Positions 16,243 through 28,163 of a stretch of DNA of 32,813 nucleotides are shown here, in pieces. The stretch is taken from the NCBI GenBank assembly GCA_005778355.1, contig SXON01000144.1, positions 1 to 32,813 of the forward strand, read 5' to 3'. Origin of the DNA: Pseudomonadota bacterium (GTDB lineage Bacteria > Myxococcota_A > UBA796 > SXON01). Numbering within the stretch: the first letter of the stretch is position 1; every line of letters starts with the position of its first letter. A program made the translations under genes and the position numbers. The notes beneath the pieces were generated by a model. The model was not told where the DNA came from, did no database searches, and saw only the letters and a program-made list of their open reading frames with translations.

Positions 16243-16919
16243 GGCACGTTCAGCGAGAACTGCTTGGTGCCGGTGGACTGGAGGTCGGTCGCGCGACGGG
16301 TGTAGCGCACGTCGGGGGCGTCCATGCGCACGGTGCCCCCACTATCGGAGCCGCGGCCGACGTAGACCACGAGCACGCCGCCCCCGTAGCGGGTACCGGC
16401 GTCGCGCAGCTCCACCGTGTTCTGGCCCCGGCGGAGCCAAGCACCCACGTCCAGGATCACCTGTCCCTCGCCGGACCGGATCTGGCGAACGACGGCGCCG
16501 TTGATCAACAGCGCCACGTCGTGCCCGCTGGAGTCGTTGTCTTCCGTCACCACCCACCAGGTGCCCGGCGCGACGGCGGGGGTGGTCACGACGGGCGTCG
16601 TGACGGGCGCGGTGTACGTAGGCGGCGGGGCGGCGTAGGCGGCCGTCGGCGGGGCATAGGTGGACGGCGGCGCGGAGTATGCGGGCGGAGGCGCCGAGTA
16701 CGAGCTTGGTGGCGGCGAATAGGCCGTAGCCGCCGCGGGTTGACTCGTGGCCGCAGGCGAGACCACGGTCACCCGGTAGAGCGGCGCGTCGATCCACACG
16801 TTGCCCGCCAGGTCGAACCGCACCGACACGTCTTCCATCGTCATCACCGGCAGCACGTCGGCCTTCACGCCGTTGATGTACACGTCGGATGCCAGGGCGA
16901 GCGCACAGCTGAGGATCAT
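16239..16919 (-). CDS. Exported protein with Tyr/Pro repeat linker, unknown function
   Basis: A 226-residue protein starting MILSCALALASDVYINGVKAD, a short signal peptide probably cut after ALA. Residues about 20-55 form a small domain, followed by a low-complexity linker of Tyr and Pro with six to eight units of the form Y(S/A/T)xPPP or similar (about 67-115). A C-terminal beta-rich domain (about 120-226) has TWWVVTEDND, LLINGAVVRQI and VYVGRGSDSGG, resembling carbohydrate- or calcium-type jelly-roll domains, though I cannot name a family. The ATG overlaps the stop of the histone-like gene as ATGA, making it the last gene of the sec train. Probably periplasmic or surface-exposed. Confidence 0.75.
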   Translation of the reverse strand: MILSCALALASDVYINGVKADVLPVMTMEDVSVRFDLAGNVWIDAPLYRVTVVSPAATSQPAAATAYSPPPSSYSAPPPAYSAPPSTYAPPTAAYAAPPPTYTAPVTTPVVTTPAVAPGTWWVVTEDNDSSGHDVALLINGAVVRQIRSGEGQVILDVGAWLRRGQNTVELRDAGTRYGGGVLVVYVGRGSDSGGTVRMDAPDVRYTRRATDLQSTGTKQFSLNVP

Positions 16920-17200
16920 CGTCCGCCTTCCTCCACGCGCTCCCGCAGCTCCTTGCCCACCTTGAAGAAGGGCAGAACCTTGGGACGCACCGTGATCAAC
17001 GCGCCGGTCTTGGGATTTCGCCCCTCGTAGCCTCGGTATCGGCGGGCGGTGAAGGTGCCGAAACCCCTCACTTCCACGCGCGCCCCCTGCGCCAGGGCCT
17101 TGGAGACCCCGTCGAAGAACGCGTCGACCACGCACTCGGCAACAGCGCGCTGGATCTTGTGCTTGCGCGCGAGGGTATCGACGAGGTCGCCGCGGGTCAT
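16916..17200 (-). CDS. Histone-like DNA-bending protein of the HU/IHF family
   Basis: A 94-residue HU/IHF subunit that bends DNA and helps organise the nucleoid. It has the full family pattern: TRGDLVDTLARKHKI, a dimerising helix region, VEVRGFGTFTARRY, the minor-groove arm with GRNPKTGALITV (the Pro that intercalates is present), and PFFKVGKELRERV. The FKVGKELRERV end is closer to IHF-beta than to HU, but a single subunit cannot be typed with certainty. The start overlaps the secF stop as ATGA and the stop overlaps the next gene as ATGA. Placement after secF in a coupled train is unusual compared with the common pheT-ihfA or rpsA-ihfB settings. Confidence 0.93.
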   Translation of the reverse strand: MTRGDLVDTLARKHKIQRAVAECVVDAFFDGVSKALAQGARVEVRGFGTFTARRYRGYEGRNPKTGALITVRPKVLPFFKVGKELRERVEEGGR

Positions 17201-18345
17201 GCGGCGGACTTTACCCCGAGGAGGCCGAGGATGCGATCCTGGTTCTCCTTGAGCAACAGCATCAACGGGCTGGCGATGTAGATCGTGGAGTAGCTTCCGA
17301 AGACCATGCCAATCAGCATCGCCTTCGCGAACTGGTTCAGCACCTGCCCCCCGAGGAAGAGGAAGGGCAACAAGGCGAGCGCGGTGGCCCCCGAGGTGAT
17401 GATCGTGCGCGAGAGCGTTTGATTGATGGAGTCGTTGATCAGCTTCCCGAGGTCGGCCTTGCGGTACTTCTCGAGGTTCTCACGGATGCGGTCGGACTCG
17501 ACGATGGTGTCGTTGAGCGAGTAGCCCACCAGCGTGAGGATCGCGCTGATCATCGGCAGCCCGAACTCTTGTCGGAACAAGACCCACACGCCAACGGTGA
17601 GGATGGCATCGTGGAACAGGCAGAGGATCGCACCGGGCGCGAAGGTGAAGTCGAAGCGAATCGCGACGTAGACCAGGAGCAGGCCCATGGTGATGAGCAA
17701 CGACACCAGGCCGGCCTCGCGCAGATTGCCACCCACCTTGGGCCCAACGCTGTCGGCCCGGTCGATCACCGGCTTCTTGGCGGCCATCTGCTCGGTGAGC
17801 ACGTCGCGGATTTGTTCGGCCACGCCCGGCAGCCGGAGGTAGAAGGTGTTCTCCTCCGGCGAGGCCTGTACCTTCACCTCGGGCAGACCCGCCAGCGCCG
17901 CCTCGATCGACGTTCCCGGCATCGGGGCGCCATTGTAGAGCACGGCGGCCCGCGTTCCCACCTCGGCATCGACTCGGAACTCGTTCACCCAGTCGGCGCC
18001 GAAGGCCGTCGCGAGGGCGGCTTTGACCTCGGCCAGCTCGGCCTCGTCGCCGCCGGAGAGGCCCTGCACGCGCACCAGGTAGGTGCTCGTCCCCGTGCCT
18101 ACGGCTTGAACGGCGTCTTCACCGACGCCCATATTGGCCATGGCCGCACGAACTTCGCCGATCTCGGTCGCTTCCTCGAAGTGCACTTCCACCTCGGTGC
18201 CGCCCGTGAAGTCGATGCTCCAGTTCGGGCCGATCACGACGAAAAGGGCGATCGAAACCGCCATCGAGAGGGCTGAGATCGCGGCGAAGAAGTGCCGCTT
18301 CGCGACGAAGTCGATGTACAGGGTCTTAGGAAGTAGCTCCATCAT
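17197..18345 (-). CDS. secF: Protein translocase subunit SecF
   Basis: Membrane subunit of the SecDF complex, which uses the proton gradient to pull secreted proteins across the inner membrane. The 382-residue protein has an N-terminal membrane helix, the SecF signature SIDFTGGTEVEVHF, a periplasmic head and five C-terminal helices with YVAIRFDFTFAPGAI and LNDTIVESDRIREN. The last differs from the usual NDTIVVFDRIREN at two positions but keeps the Asp and Arg. It is somewhat longer than E. coli SecF. ATG at 18345 follows GAGGTG with a four-base spacer, 10 bases after secD. Confidence 0.97.
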   Translation of the reverse strand: MMELLPKTLYIDFVAKRHFFAAISALSMAVSIALFVVIGPNWSIDFTGGTEVEVHFEEATEIGEVRAAMANMGVGEDAVQAVGTGTSTYLVRVQGLSGGDEAELAEVKAALATAFGADWVNEFRVDAEVGTRAAVLYNGAPMPGTSIEAALAGLPEVKVQASPEENTFYLRLPGVAEQIRDVLTEQMAAKKPVIDRADSVGPKVGGNLREAGLVSLLITMGLLLVYVAIRFDFTFAPGAILCLFHDAILTVGVWVLFRQEFGLPMISAILTLVGYSLNDTIVESDRIRENLEKYRKADLGKLINDSINQTLSRTIITSGATALALLPFLFLGGQVLNQFAKAMLIGMVFGSYSTIYIASPLMLLLKENQDRILGLLGVKSAA

Positions 18346-18355
18346 GGCGCACCTC

Positions 18356-20115
18356 TCAGAGGGACAGGCGCGGGCCGAGGCGCGCGGCAGCGAGCTCCAT
18401 CAGCGTTCGCGATACGAAAACACCGGTGTAGAGCGTGGTGAAGATGCCGATCATCAACGTGACGGCGAAGCCGCGGAGAGGCCCGGATCCATAGGAATAA
18501 AGTACGACGCCCGCGAGCAGGGTGGTGATGTTTCCGTCGAAGACGGCCCAGAAGGCGCGGTCGAAGCCGGCGTCGATGGCGTGGCTCAGCGTGCGACCGG
18601 CGCGGACCTCCTCGCGGATGCGTTCGAAGATGATGATGTTGCAGTCCACCGCCATGCCGACGGTGAGCGCAATGCCGCAAATGCCCGGCAGCGTCAGCGT
18701 GGCACCCACGGCGACCAAGAGCGCCAGCACCAGGATCACGTTGAGCGCGAGCGAGATGTCGGCGAGGATGCCGCTCACCCGGTAGTAGATCGCCGCGAAG
18801 AGGAGCACCAGGGCGCTGCCCAGCGCGGCCGCGAGCGTGCCTTCCTTCACGGCGCGTTCGCCGAGCTGGGAGCCCACCTGCCGAACCTCGCCCACGCTCA
18901 CCGGAGCAGGCAGCGCCCCGGTGCGGAGCACCAGGGCGAGCAAGCTTGCTTCCTCGAACTGTTTCTCCATGGTCGGCTGGCCGGTGGAGATGCTGGCGGT
19001 GCCGTCGATACGCTGGACGATGTTCGGCGCCGCCTTCACGCGCTCGTCGAGCACGATGGCCAGGCGTTTGCCCACGTTGCTCCCGGTGACGTCGCCGAAG
19101 ATGGCGCTCCCGTGCGGCTTGAAGTCGAGCGCCACGTAGTAGTCGCCCGTCTGGGGGTTCTGCTCGGTGCGCGCGTTGTTGACGTCGTCGCCGGTGAGCA
19201 GCACCTCGTCCTTGATCACGTAGGGGATCTTCCGGACCTGCGGCTTCAGCTCGACGTCGTACTCCCACATCAGCCTGCGACTGGGCGGGATCACGCCGTT
19301 ATCGAGCATCCAGTCGTTGAGTCGCTCGTCGTCGAGGAACTCCTCGCCCGTGAGCACGCCCCGCGCCTCCTCGATCTTGCCGGTGACGGCCTGCATGTCG
19401 GCCTCGTCGTCGACCAGCATGAACTCGAGCTGGGCGGTGGTGCCGAGGGCGGCCACGGCGCGGTCGATGTCGGTCTCGCCCGGGAGTTGCACGTCGATGC
19501 CGGTGACACCCTTCAGGGTGATCTGCGGCTCTTTCACGCCGGTGGCGTTGATGCGATTCTCGATGACGTCGCGCGCCTGCTTCACCGCGGCCGCCTGGAT
19601 GTCCTTCACCCGCGCGTCGCTGAGGGTGAAGACCATCCAGGACTTGCCTGCGTCGTCGCGAGTGCTATCGTACTCGTATCCGTCGAGGCGCCCGTTGACG
19701 ATCTCCTTCACCTGCTCGAGAGTGACACCCTGGCCCGCGTTGATCAAGAGGGCGTACACCTTCCTGTCGCGGCGAACTTCAACGAGACTGACGCTCTTGT
19801 CGGCCGCAGACTTCTTCAGCGGCTGGATGTCGCGCTGAACGACGGAGCGCACCGCCTCGTCGACGTCGACCTCCAACATCAGGTCGAGCCCGCCTTGCAG
19901 GTCGAGGCCCTTCACCAGGAGCTTCAGCGGCACCCAGTCCGTCCAGGGCTCGGGCGCAGGCGCGTCGGCCGGCGGGTCTTTCATCGCCCGCAAGTCGGCC
20001 ACCCGCACCACCTCGGCCTGCATCTCGGGCGGCAAGAAGGTGGGGACCAGGGTCCACGCGGCAAGCAGGAAGGAGCCGACGGTGATCACCGTCCGCACGA
20101 TCAACCCCGTTTCCA

Positions 20116-20116
<1 letters not shown>
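18356..20116 (-). CDS. secD: Protein translocase subunit SecD
   Basis: Partner of SecF in proton-driven protein export. The 586-residue protein has one N-terminal membrane helix, the LKGLDLQGG-type motif (here VKGLDLQGGLDLMLEV, about 68-83), a large periplasmic region with NRINATGVKEPQI and a P1 head (about 215-400), and five C-terminal helices with LALVLRTGALPAP, GMAVDCNIIIFERIREE and FDGNITTLLAGV. The translocation Asp is conserved. TGATG coupling to yajC. The long opposite-strand open frame over this gene is a codon shadow. Confidence 0.97.
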
Positions 20117-21626
<1,510 letters not shown>

Positions 21627-22682
21627 CTAGCCCGGGCGGGCGCTCCCCGCAGGGGGCGGCGCGGGCGCAGGGAAGAAGCAGGCGTCGCCGTAGCTGAAGA
21701 AGCGGTAGCCCTGGCGCACGGCGTGGGCGTAGGCCGCAAGTACGCGCTCTCGGCCAGCGAAGGCGGCGACGAGCATCAGCAGTGACGAACGAGGCAGGTG
21801 GAAGTTGCTCAAGAGCGCCCCCACGCGTCGCGGTTGCCACCCCGGCTGGAGGAAGATGTCGGTCTCGCCGGAGCCATGGCCGCAGGCGGACTCCAGCACG
21901 CGAACGGACGTGGTGCCGACGGCCACCACGCGCCTTTGCTCCTCGCCCGCGCGTTCGACCGCCGCCCAGGTGCGCTCGGGAACGTGGTACCGCTCGGGGT
22001 GCAGCCGCCCCCGGGCGAGCATCTGTTGCGTCAGCGGCCGGAAAGTCCCGAGGCCGACCTCGAGGGTCACGGCCACCCGCTCCACGCCGCGCGCCTCGAG
22101 ATCCGCGAGGAGCTCGGGCGTGAGGTGGAGACCAGCCGTCGGGGCCGCCGCCGCGGCCAGCGCTGATTCGCGAGCGTAGACGGTCTGGTAACGCTCGCGG
22201 TCGGCCAGCTCCTCGGCGCGGTCGAGGTAGGGCGGGAGCGGCACCGAGCCCACGGCGTCCTCGATCACTGCGAGCGACGGGCGGAAGCGCACGCGCGCCC
22301 TCCCTTCGTCGAGCCGCTCGACCACGTCGATCCGCCCGGGACCGGCCAGAAGCGTCTCACCCGCGCGGAGCTTCCGGGCAGGTCGGAGCAGGACTTCGGC
22401 CTCCGCGGCGTCGGCGCGGAGCACCAGCACCTCCACGGCCCCCCCCGACTCCCGTCGGGCCGCGATCCGGGCGCGACGAACGCGCACGTCGTTGACCACG
22501 AGCAGATCGCCGGGACGAAGCAGCGCGGGAAGATCATGGACGTGCCCGTCGAATCGGGTGTCGCCAACCACGAGAAGTCGCGACGAATCACGTCGCGCCA
22601 GCGGGTGGCGCGCGATCCGCTCAGGCGGCAGCTCGAAATCCCACTCCGCCAGCGGATCGGCTGCCGCGTCCTGCACCGTCAT
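21627..22682 (-). CDS. queA: S-adenosylmethionine:tRNA ribosyltransferase-isomerase
   Basis: Transfers and isomerises the ribosyl part of S-adenosylmethionine onto preQ1 in tRNA to form epoxyqueuosine. The 351-residue protein has DFELPPERIARHPL, LLVVNDVRV, the AAPTAGLHLTPELL motif, VGLGTFRPL, TSVRVLES, and SNFHLPRSSLLMLVAAFAG with YRFFSYGDACFF at the end. It is 12 bases downstream of csrA and the ATG follows GAAGGG. Its Ala/Pro-rich tail is slightly longer than in E. coli. Confidence 0.98.
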   Translation of the reverse strand: MTVQDAAADPLAEWDFELPPERIARHPLARRDSSRLLVVGDTRFDGHVHDLPALLRPGDLLVVNDVRVRRARIAARRESGGAVEVLVLRADAAEAEVLLRPARKLRAGETLLAGPGRIDVVERLDEGRARVRFRPSLAVIEDAVGSVPLPPYLDRAEELADRERYQTVYARESALAAAAAPTAGLHLTPELLADLEARGVERVAVTLEVGLGTFRPLTQQMLARGRLHPERYHVPERTWAAVERAGEEQRRVVAVGTTSVRVLESACGHGSGETDIFLQPGWQPRRVGALLSNFHLPRSSLLMLVAAFAGRERVLAAYAHAVRQGYRFFSYGDACFFPAPAPPPAGSARPG

Positions 22683-22694
22683 CCCTTCAGGAAA

Positions 22695-22958
22695 CTAGCT
22701 CTTGCCGGGACGAAAGCGCCGCGTGGTTACGACGGCCGCTGGCAGCTCCCGCGAGCGCACCACGGGGACCTCACGATCAGCCAGGCCCTCCACACCGTCT
22801 TCGGGGTCGTCGCCGGGGGCCGGCACGCGGCGGATCTCGACCGAGCGGGGGGCCTCGATGGCAATACGCACCGCCCCACGCCGGGTCTCGCACACCATCA
22901 CCCGGATGCCGTCGCCGATTTCGATGACGTCACCGTCTTTTTGGGTCAGCACGAGCAT
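22695..22958 (-). CDS. csrA: CsrA/RsmA-like translational regulator with C-terminal extension
   Basis: RNA-binding dimer that controls translation by binding GGA motifs near ribosome sites. Residues 1-45 follow the CsrA fold: MLVLTQKDGD, EIGDGIRVMV, RRGAVRIAIEAPRSVEIRR. RNA-contacting Arg44 is kept, but Arg6 of the E. coli protein is Gln here and Arg7 is Lys. At 87 residues it is about 25 longer than E. coli CsrA, with an acidic then basic tail (about 46-87) of no recognised fold. ATG at 22958 follows GGAGG with a four-base spacer and is preferred over an upstream start at 22985. It heads the queA-tgt-sec train, which is not its usual location. Confidence 0.88.
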   Translation of the reverse strand: MLVLTQKDGDVIEIGDGIRVMVCETRRGAVRIAIEAPRSVEIRRVPAPGDDPEDGVEGLADREVPVVRSRELPAAVVTTRRFRPGKS

Positions 22959-22985
22959 GGATCCTCCAGGGCGGGGAGAGCGCAC

Positions 22986-23014
22986 ACGCTACTGGCAAGC
23001 GGCGCCGATCGCAA
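22986..23014 (-). promoter_or_regulatory. Possible promoter for the csrA-queA-tgt-sec train
   Basis: On the minus strand TTGCGA (23009-23014) and TAGCGT (22986-22991) are spaced by 17 bases, about 28 bases before the csrA start. Both boxes are only partial matches in a GC-rich divergent spacer of 111 bases. I see no equally good plus-strand promoter for the S1 gene. Confidence 0.38.
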
Positions 23015-23069
23015 GCAGTGCGGCGTCGACCGCCGACGCGGGATAGCCGCCGCCCCCCCGAGGAACGAC

Positions 23070-24113
23070 ATGTCGCGCGACCCGTCCGCGAATCCTACCC
23101 GCCGCCAGAAGGGCGGCCGCCGCGCACCCGCCGTCGAGGAGCTCCCTCGCGAGGCGAACGAGACCCCGCGCGCCGTCGCAGGCCCGGCCGCGCCGCTGTC
23201 CCCGGCCGTCCGGCCCCGGGCGGTGACCGACTTCGAGGGGCTCCGCGCCATCGGCGAGATGGACCCCGCCGAGGTGCGCGCGATGATGGACGCCTTCGTG
23301 AAGGCCCCGGCGCGCAGCAACCTCAAGGCGGGCCAGCGGGTGCGGGCGCGGGTGTCTAGCGTGGGCAGCATGGTGATCTTCTGCGATGTAGGCGCCAAGG
23401 CCGACGCCACCATCGACCGCCTCGAGGTGACCGCCGCCATCGCCGCAGGCGACGTCGTCGATGCGTTCGTGCTCAGCACTGACGGCGGCGAGATCCGACT
23501 CACCTTGAAACCCTCCGGCAGCGCCGTGCGCGAGATGCTGGAAGAGGCGATGAACGCCAAGATAACGGTTGACGGCAAGGTCGCGGGAACGGCGGAGGCC
23601 GGGTGGGACATCACGCTGGCCGACGGCGTGCGCGCCTTCTGCCCCGCCTCGCACAGCGGCGTGCCCGACGTGGCCGACGCCGGGCACGTGGGCCGGTCCC
23701 TTAGCTTCCACGTGCACGACTTGCGCGGTCGCGACGTGGTGGTGAGCCGCAAGCTCATCGTCGAGGCCGAGTCCCGCGCCGCCGACACGGCGCGCCTCGG
23801 CGAGCTCCGCGAGGGCAGTGTCCACGACGCCACCGTCGTGAGTCTGCGCGAGTTCGGCGCCTTCGTGAAGCTCGCCAACGGCGCGGAAGGCCTGGTACAC
23901 CTCTCCAACCTCGCCGACCGGCGCGTGAAGCACCCGTCCGAAGTGGTGAAAGAAGGCGACGCGGTGCGGGTGCGTGTGCTGGCCATCGACTCGGCCCGCC
24001 GTCGCCTCGACCTCGGCATGAAGCAGGCGGTGGAGATCAGCGCGGGTCGCAGCGAGGGCGCCGGCTTCAACCCCTTCGCGGCCCTGCTCAAGGATGTGCG
24101 GGTGAAGAGGTAG
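23070..24113 (+). CDS. S1-domain RNA-binding protein (RpsA-like)
   Basis: A 347-residue cytosolic RNA-binding protein. A charged disordered N-terminus (1-80) is followed by three S1/OB-fold repeats: about 85-147 (LKAGQRVRARVSSVG), about 165-235 (a divergent copy, ITVDGKVAGTAEAGW) and about 247-317 (the best match, REFGAFVKLANGAEGLVHLS). The order and spacing resemble the second half of ribosomal protein S1, but it is shorter and lacks a ribosome-docking pair, so it may be a paralogue. The ATG at 23070 follows GAGGAA closely; the open frame continues upstream over non-protein-like sequence. Confidence 0.9.
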   Translation: MSRDPSANPTRRQKGGRRAPAVEELPREANETPRAVAGPAAPLSPAVRPRAVTDFEGLRAIGEMDPAEVRAMMDAFVKAPARSNLKAGQRVRARVSSVGSMVIFCDVGAKADATIDRLEVTAAIAAGDVVDAFVLSTDGGEIRLTLKPSGSAVREMLEEAMNAKITVDGKVAGTAEAGWDITLADGVRAFCPASHSGVPDVADAGHVGRSLSFHVHDLRGRDVVVSRKLIVEAESRAADTARLGELREGSVHDATVVSLREFGAFVKLANGAEGLVHLSNLADRRVKHPSEVVKEGDAVRVRVLAIDSARRRLDLGMKQAVEISAGRSEGAGFNPFAALLKDVRVKR

Positions 24114-24246
24114 GTATTAGGCTCTAGACTTCAGGCTCGAGGGACGAGCGCTGGCGCAGCGGCCAGCCTCGGCGGCAGTGTGGGGGAGCGGGGCTCTGGG
24201 ACGTCAAGCCGCACCTCCTCAGGGCCGCCTGCCTAACCCCTGCAGC
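24114..24246. other. Convergent intergenic spacer with short TTAGGCT/AGCCTAA repeats
   Basis: A 133-base spacer between the S1 gene and the glycosylase-like gene. TTAGGCT near its left edge is answered by AGCCTAA near its right edge, and there is a six-base stem GCTGGC/GCCAGC inside. TTCAGGCT and GCCTAA variants recur. It may hold a bidirectional 3' end structure; nothing gene-like is visible. Confidence 0.35.
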
Positions 24247-25020
24247 CTAACGCCTGATCGCCACCTCTTTCAGCACCTCAAACGCCGCACGTTTCCTCGT
24301 CGCGTCGGCCAGAATCTCCTCAGGGTGCCAGGTCCACACGGCGTCGGTCGCGGCCCAGCGTCCCCAGCGACCGCGCTCGATCAAGCCGAGCGTCGCGCCC
24401 ACCTCGGGCCCGAGCGCAAGGACGACGCGCGGCTTGATGGCCTCGACCTGTCGCGCGAGGGCGCCGACGCAGGCGCGACAGCTCCGGGGTGCCGCCACCC
24501 AGGCGTCGTCAGGCTCGACGTTGACCACCTTCAAGAGCATGTTGGCCAGCATCGTCGACGCCTCGCCGCTGGCCACCGGCGCCAACAAGACGAGGCCCGC
24601 GCGGAGTCCACCTCGACCGACGAGCGTGGGTTCGCCGCAGCCCTCGCAGCGCTCGGGCAGCGCGGCGATGGCCGCTGCGAGCCGTTCTTCCGGACTCGGC
24701 ACCCGTGCCGTCCACTTTCCCAGCAGGCCGCCCCCCTCGCTGGGTAGCGGAGGTGGTGCCAGTGACGGGGCGGGCGCGGCCGGCGGCGGGCGCGCCGGGG
24801 CGACGCTCTGTGGCGGCAAGGGTAGCACCGGTCGAGGCGTAGACAGCTCGCGGAGCGCCCGCGCCTCATCCTCCCCACCTCTCGGCGACACGTCGCGTCG
24901 CGACTCGATGGGCACGCCGATCACGCCCTGGAGGCGCAGCGACTGCACCAGTGCCATCGTGTCGGCAACCAGGGTGGCGAGCTCGGACCGGGGGTCGTCC
25001 ACCGCGACGTGGTATTCCAA
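24247..25020 (-). CDS. Degenerate uracil-DNA-glycosylase-like protein
   Basis: A 257-residue protein with a Pro/Ala-rich disordered region (about 60-100) before a domain resembling family 4/5 uracil-DNA glycosylases. Supporting features are the Cys pair CEGCG, a second pair CRAC, KPRVVLALGPEVGATLGL, and the C-terminal WHPEEILADATRKRAAFEVLKE, which matches the family's WHP...KR..W..L. However, the water-activating GEGPG-type loop reads LLAPVASGEAS, so glycosylase activity may be lost or altered. The four Cys could still hold a 4Fe-4S cluster. The TTG at 25020 is uncertain; a GTG six codons downstream is possible. Starts are 18 bases from the divergent maf gene. Confidence 0.68.
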   Translation of the reverse strand: MEYHVAVDDPRSELATLVADTMALVQSLRLQGVIGVPIESRRDVSPRGGEDEARALRELSTPRPVLPLPPQSVAPARPPPAAPAPSLAPPPLPSEGGGLLGKWTARVPSPEERLAAAIAALPERCEGCGEPTLVGRGGLRAGLVLLAPVASGEASTMLANMLLKVVNVEPDDAWVAAPRSCRACVGALARQVEAIKPRVVLALGPEVGATLGLIERGRWGRWAATDAVWTWHPEEILADATRKRAAFEVLKEVAIRR

Positions 25021-25038
25021 GAGGGATCACGCCGCCAG

Positions 25039-25661
25039 ATGCTGCGCTCCCCTCACCCAAAGCTTGTCCTCGCGTCGACCTCCGCCGGTCGCCGTGCGCT
25101 CTTCGAGGCGGCCGGCATCGAGGTCAGCGCCGAGGCGCCCACCTGCGACGAGGCCAGCATCATCGGGGAAAACCCCCCGGCCACAGCCCAGGCGCGCGGC
25201 CTGGGAAAGGCTCTGTCGCTCGCGCGCGACGGCGCTATCGTCATCGGGGCCGATCAGGTGTGCCATCTGCACGGTCGCGTGTTCAGCAAGCCCCGCGACG
25301 CGACGGATCACCGCACCCAGCTACGCGCGCTTCGCGGTCAGACCCACACTCTCTCCAACGGGGTCGCCGTGGTCCATGACGGCGGGGTGCAGGCATGGAC
25401 AACCGATGTTCACGTGACCTTGCGCGACGACCTCGGCGACGACGAGATCGACGACTACGTGGCCTGCGGCGAGGCTCGGGACTGCGCGGGTGGCTACCGG
25501 GTAGAAGGGCTCGGCGCACGCTTGCTTGCTCGAGTCGACGGCGACCAGTTCGCCGTCGTCGGTCTCCCGCTGTTCGAAGTGATCACCGTGCTGCGCCGCC
25601 TTGGTTGGCGCCCCGCCCCCCTCTCGCATAAGCCCGGCTTGCCCTTGCAGGGTCAACACTC

Positions 25662-25665
<4 letters not shown>
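25039..25665 (+). CDS. Maf family nucleotide pyrophosphatase (YceF-type)
   Basis: A 208-residue house-cleaning enzyme that hydrolyses non-canonical nucleoside triphosphates. It has LVLASTSAGRRALFEAAGI, the catalytic region IGADQVCHLHGRVFSKP and DCAGGYRVEGLGARLL. The DQVC signature and CAG..(R/K).EG match YceF, which prefers 7-methyl-GTP, over the TTP/UTP enzyme YhdE. The stop overlaps the next start as ATGA, so maf is the first gene of the Hsp70 operon as read here. Whether it belongs functionally to that set or is only carried along is unknown. ATG at 25039 preferred over an upstream start at 25009. Confidence 0.9.
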
Positions 25666-27659
<1,994 letters not shown>

Positions 27660-27662
27660 CGG

Positions 27663-28160
27663 ATGTCTTCTTCCACCGAAGCCAAGGTCGATGAGCTGCT
27701 CGCGCTGATGCGCGAGCGTGCCTCTCGCGACGACGGGCAACAGCGCGCATTCGACGCGCTCTACGAGGAATTGAAGCAGTACAAGGAAGACTTCATCTTC
27801 CAGGCCGAGAAGCCCTTCCTCCTCGACCTCTTGCTGTTCTACGACTCGCTCTCCTGGTTCCACCAGTCCTTGCAGCGACGCGAGATGAGCCCCGACGTCA
27901 TCAACGACAGCTTCCAGTACCTGCTCGACGAGTTCCTCGAGTTGCTCTACCGTCGCGACGTCGTCCCGGCGGAGAGCAACGAGCGATTCGACCGCAAGTT
28001 GCACAAGGCAGTGCGCGTGGCCCCGGCGCCGTCGCCCGCCGAGGACTGGATGATCGAGGCGGTGCTCAAGCGTGGCTTTCTGCGGAACGAGAAGGTCCTC
28101 CGGCCGGAAGAAGTTTCCGTGTATCGGCACAATCACGATGGTGGGGGCAAGCAGGAATAA
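27663..28160 (+). CDS. GrpE-like nucleotide exchange factor
   Basis: A 165-residue protein matching GrpE in plan: an N-terminal helical coiled-coil region (about 5-60), YKEDFIFQAEKPFLLDLLLFYDSL, marking the long-helix/dimer core (about 40-63), and a C-terminal beta domain with RFDRKLHKAVRV and VLKRGFLRNEKVLRPEEVSVYR, the counterpart of GrpE's FDP..H.AV and G(Y/F)...(D/E)(R/K)(V/L)LRPA.V. GrpE exchanges ADP for ATP on Hsp70. Encoded between two Hsp70 genes, three bases from each, it is most likely dedicated to one or both. The FDP motif reads FDR and the Pro after LR is retained. ATG follows GGAGTG. Confidence 0.86.
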   Translation: MSSSTEAKVDELLALMRERASRDDGQQRAFDALYEELKQYKEDFIFQAEKPFLLDLLLFYDSLSWFHQSLQRREMSPDVINDSFQYLLDEFLELLYRRDVVPAESNERFDRKLHKAVRVAPAPSPAEDWMIEAVLKRGFLRNEKVLRPEEVSVYRHNHDGGGKQE

Positions 28161-28163
28161 GGC

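Noticed and set aside
16550..16730. CRISPR-like or tandem DNA repeat
   Set aside because: The periodicity comes from a Tyr/Pro protein linker; unit lengths vary and there are no spacers.
24114..24246. Possible small RNA or insertion-sequence remnant
   Set aside because: Only short imperfect TTAGGCT-type repeats; no promoter, no terminal inverted repeats of useful length, no target duplication.
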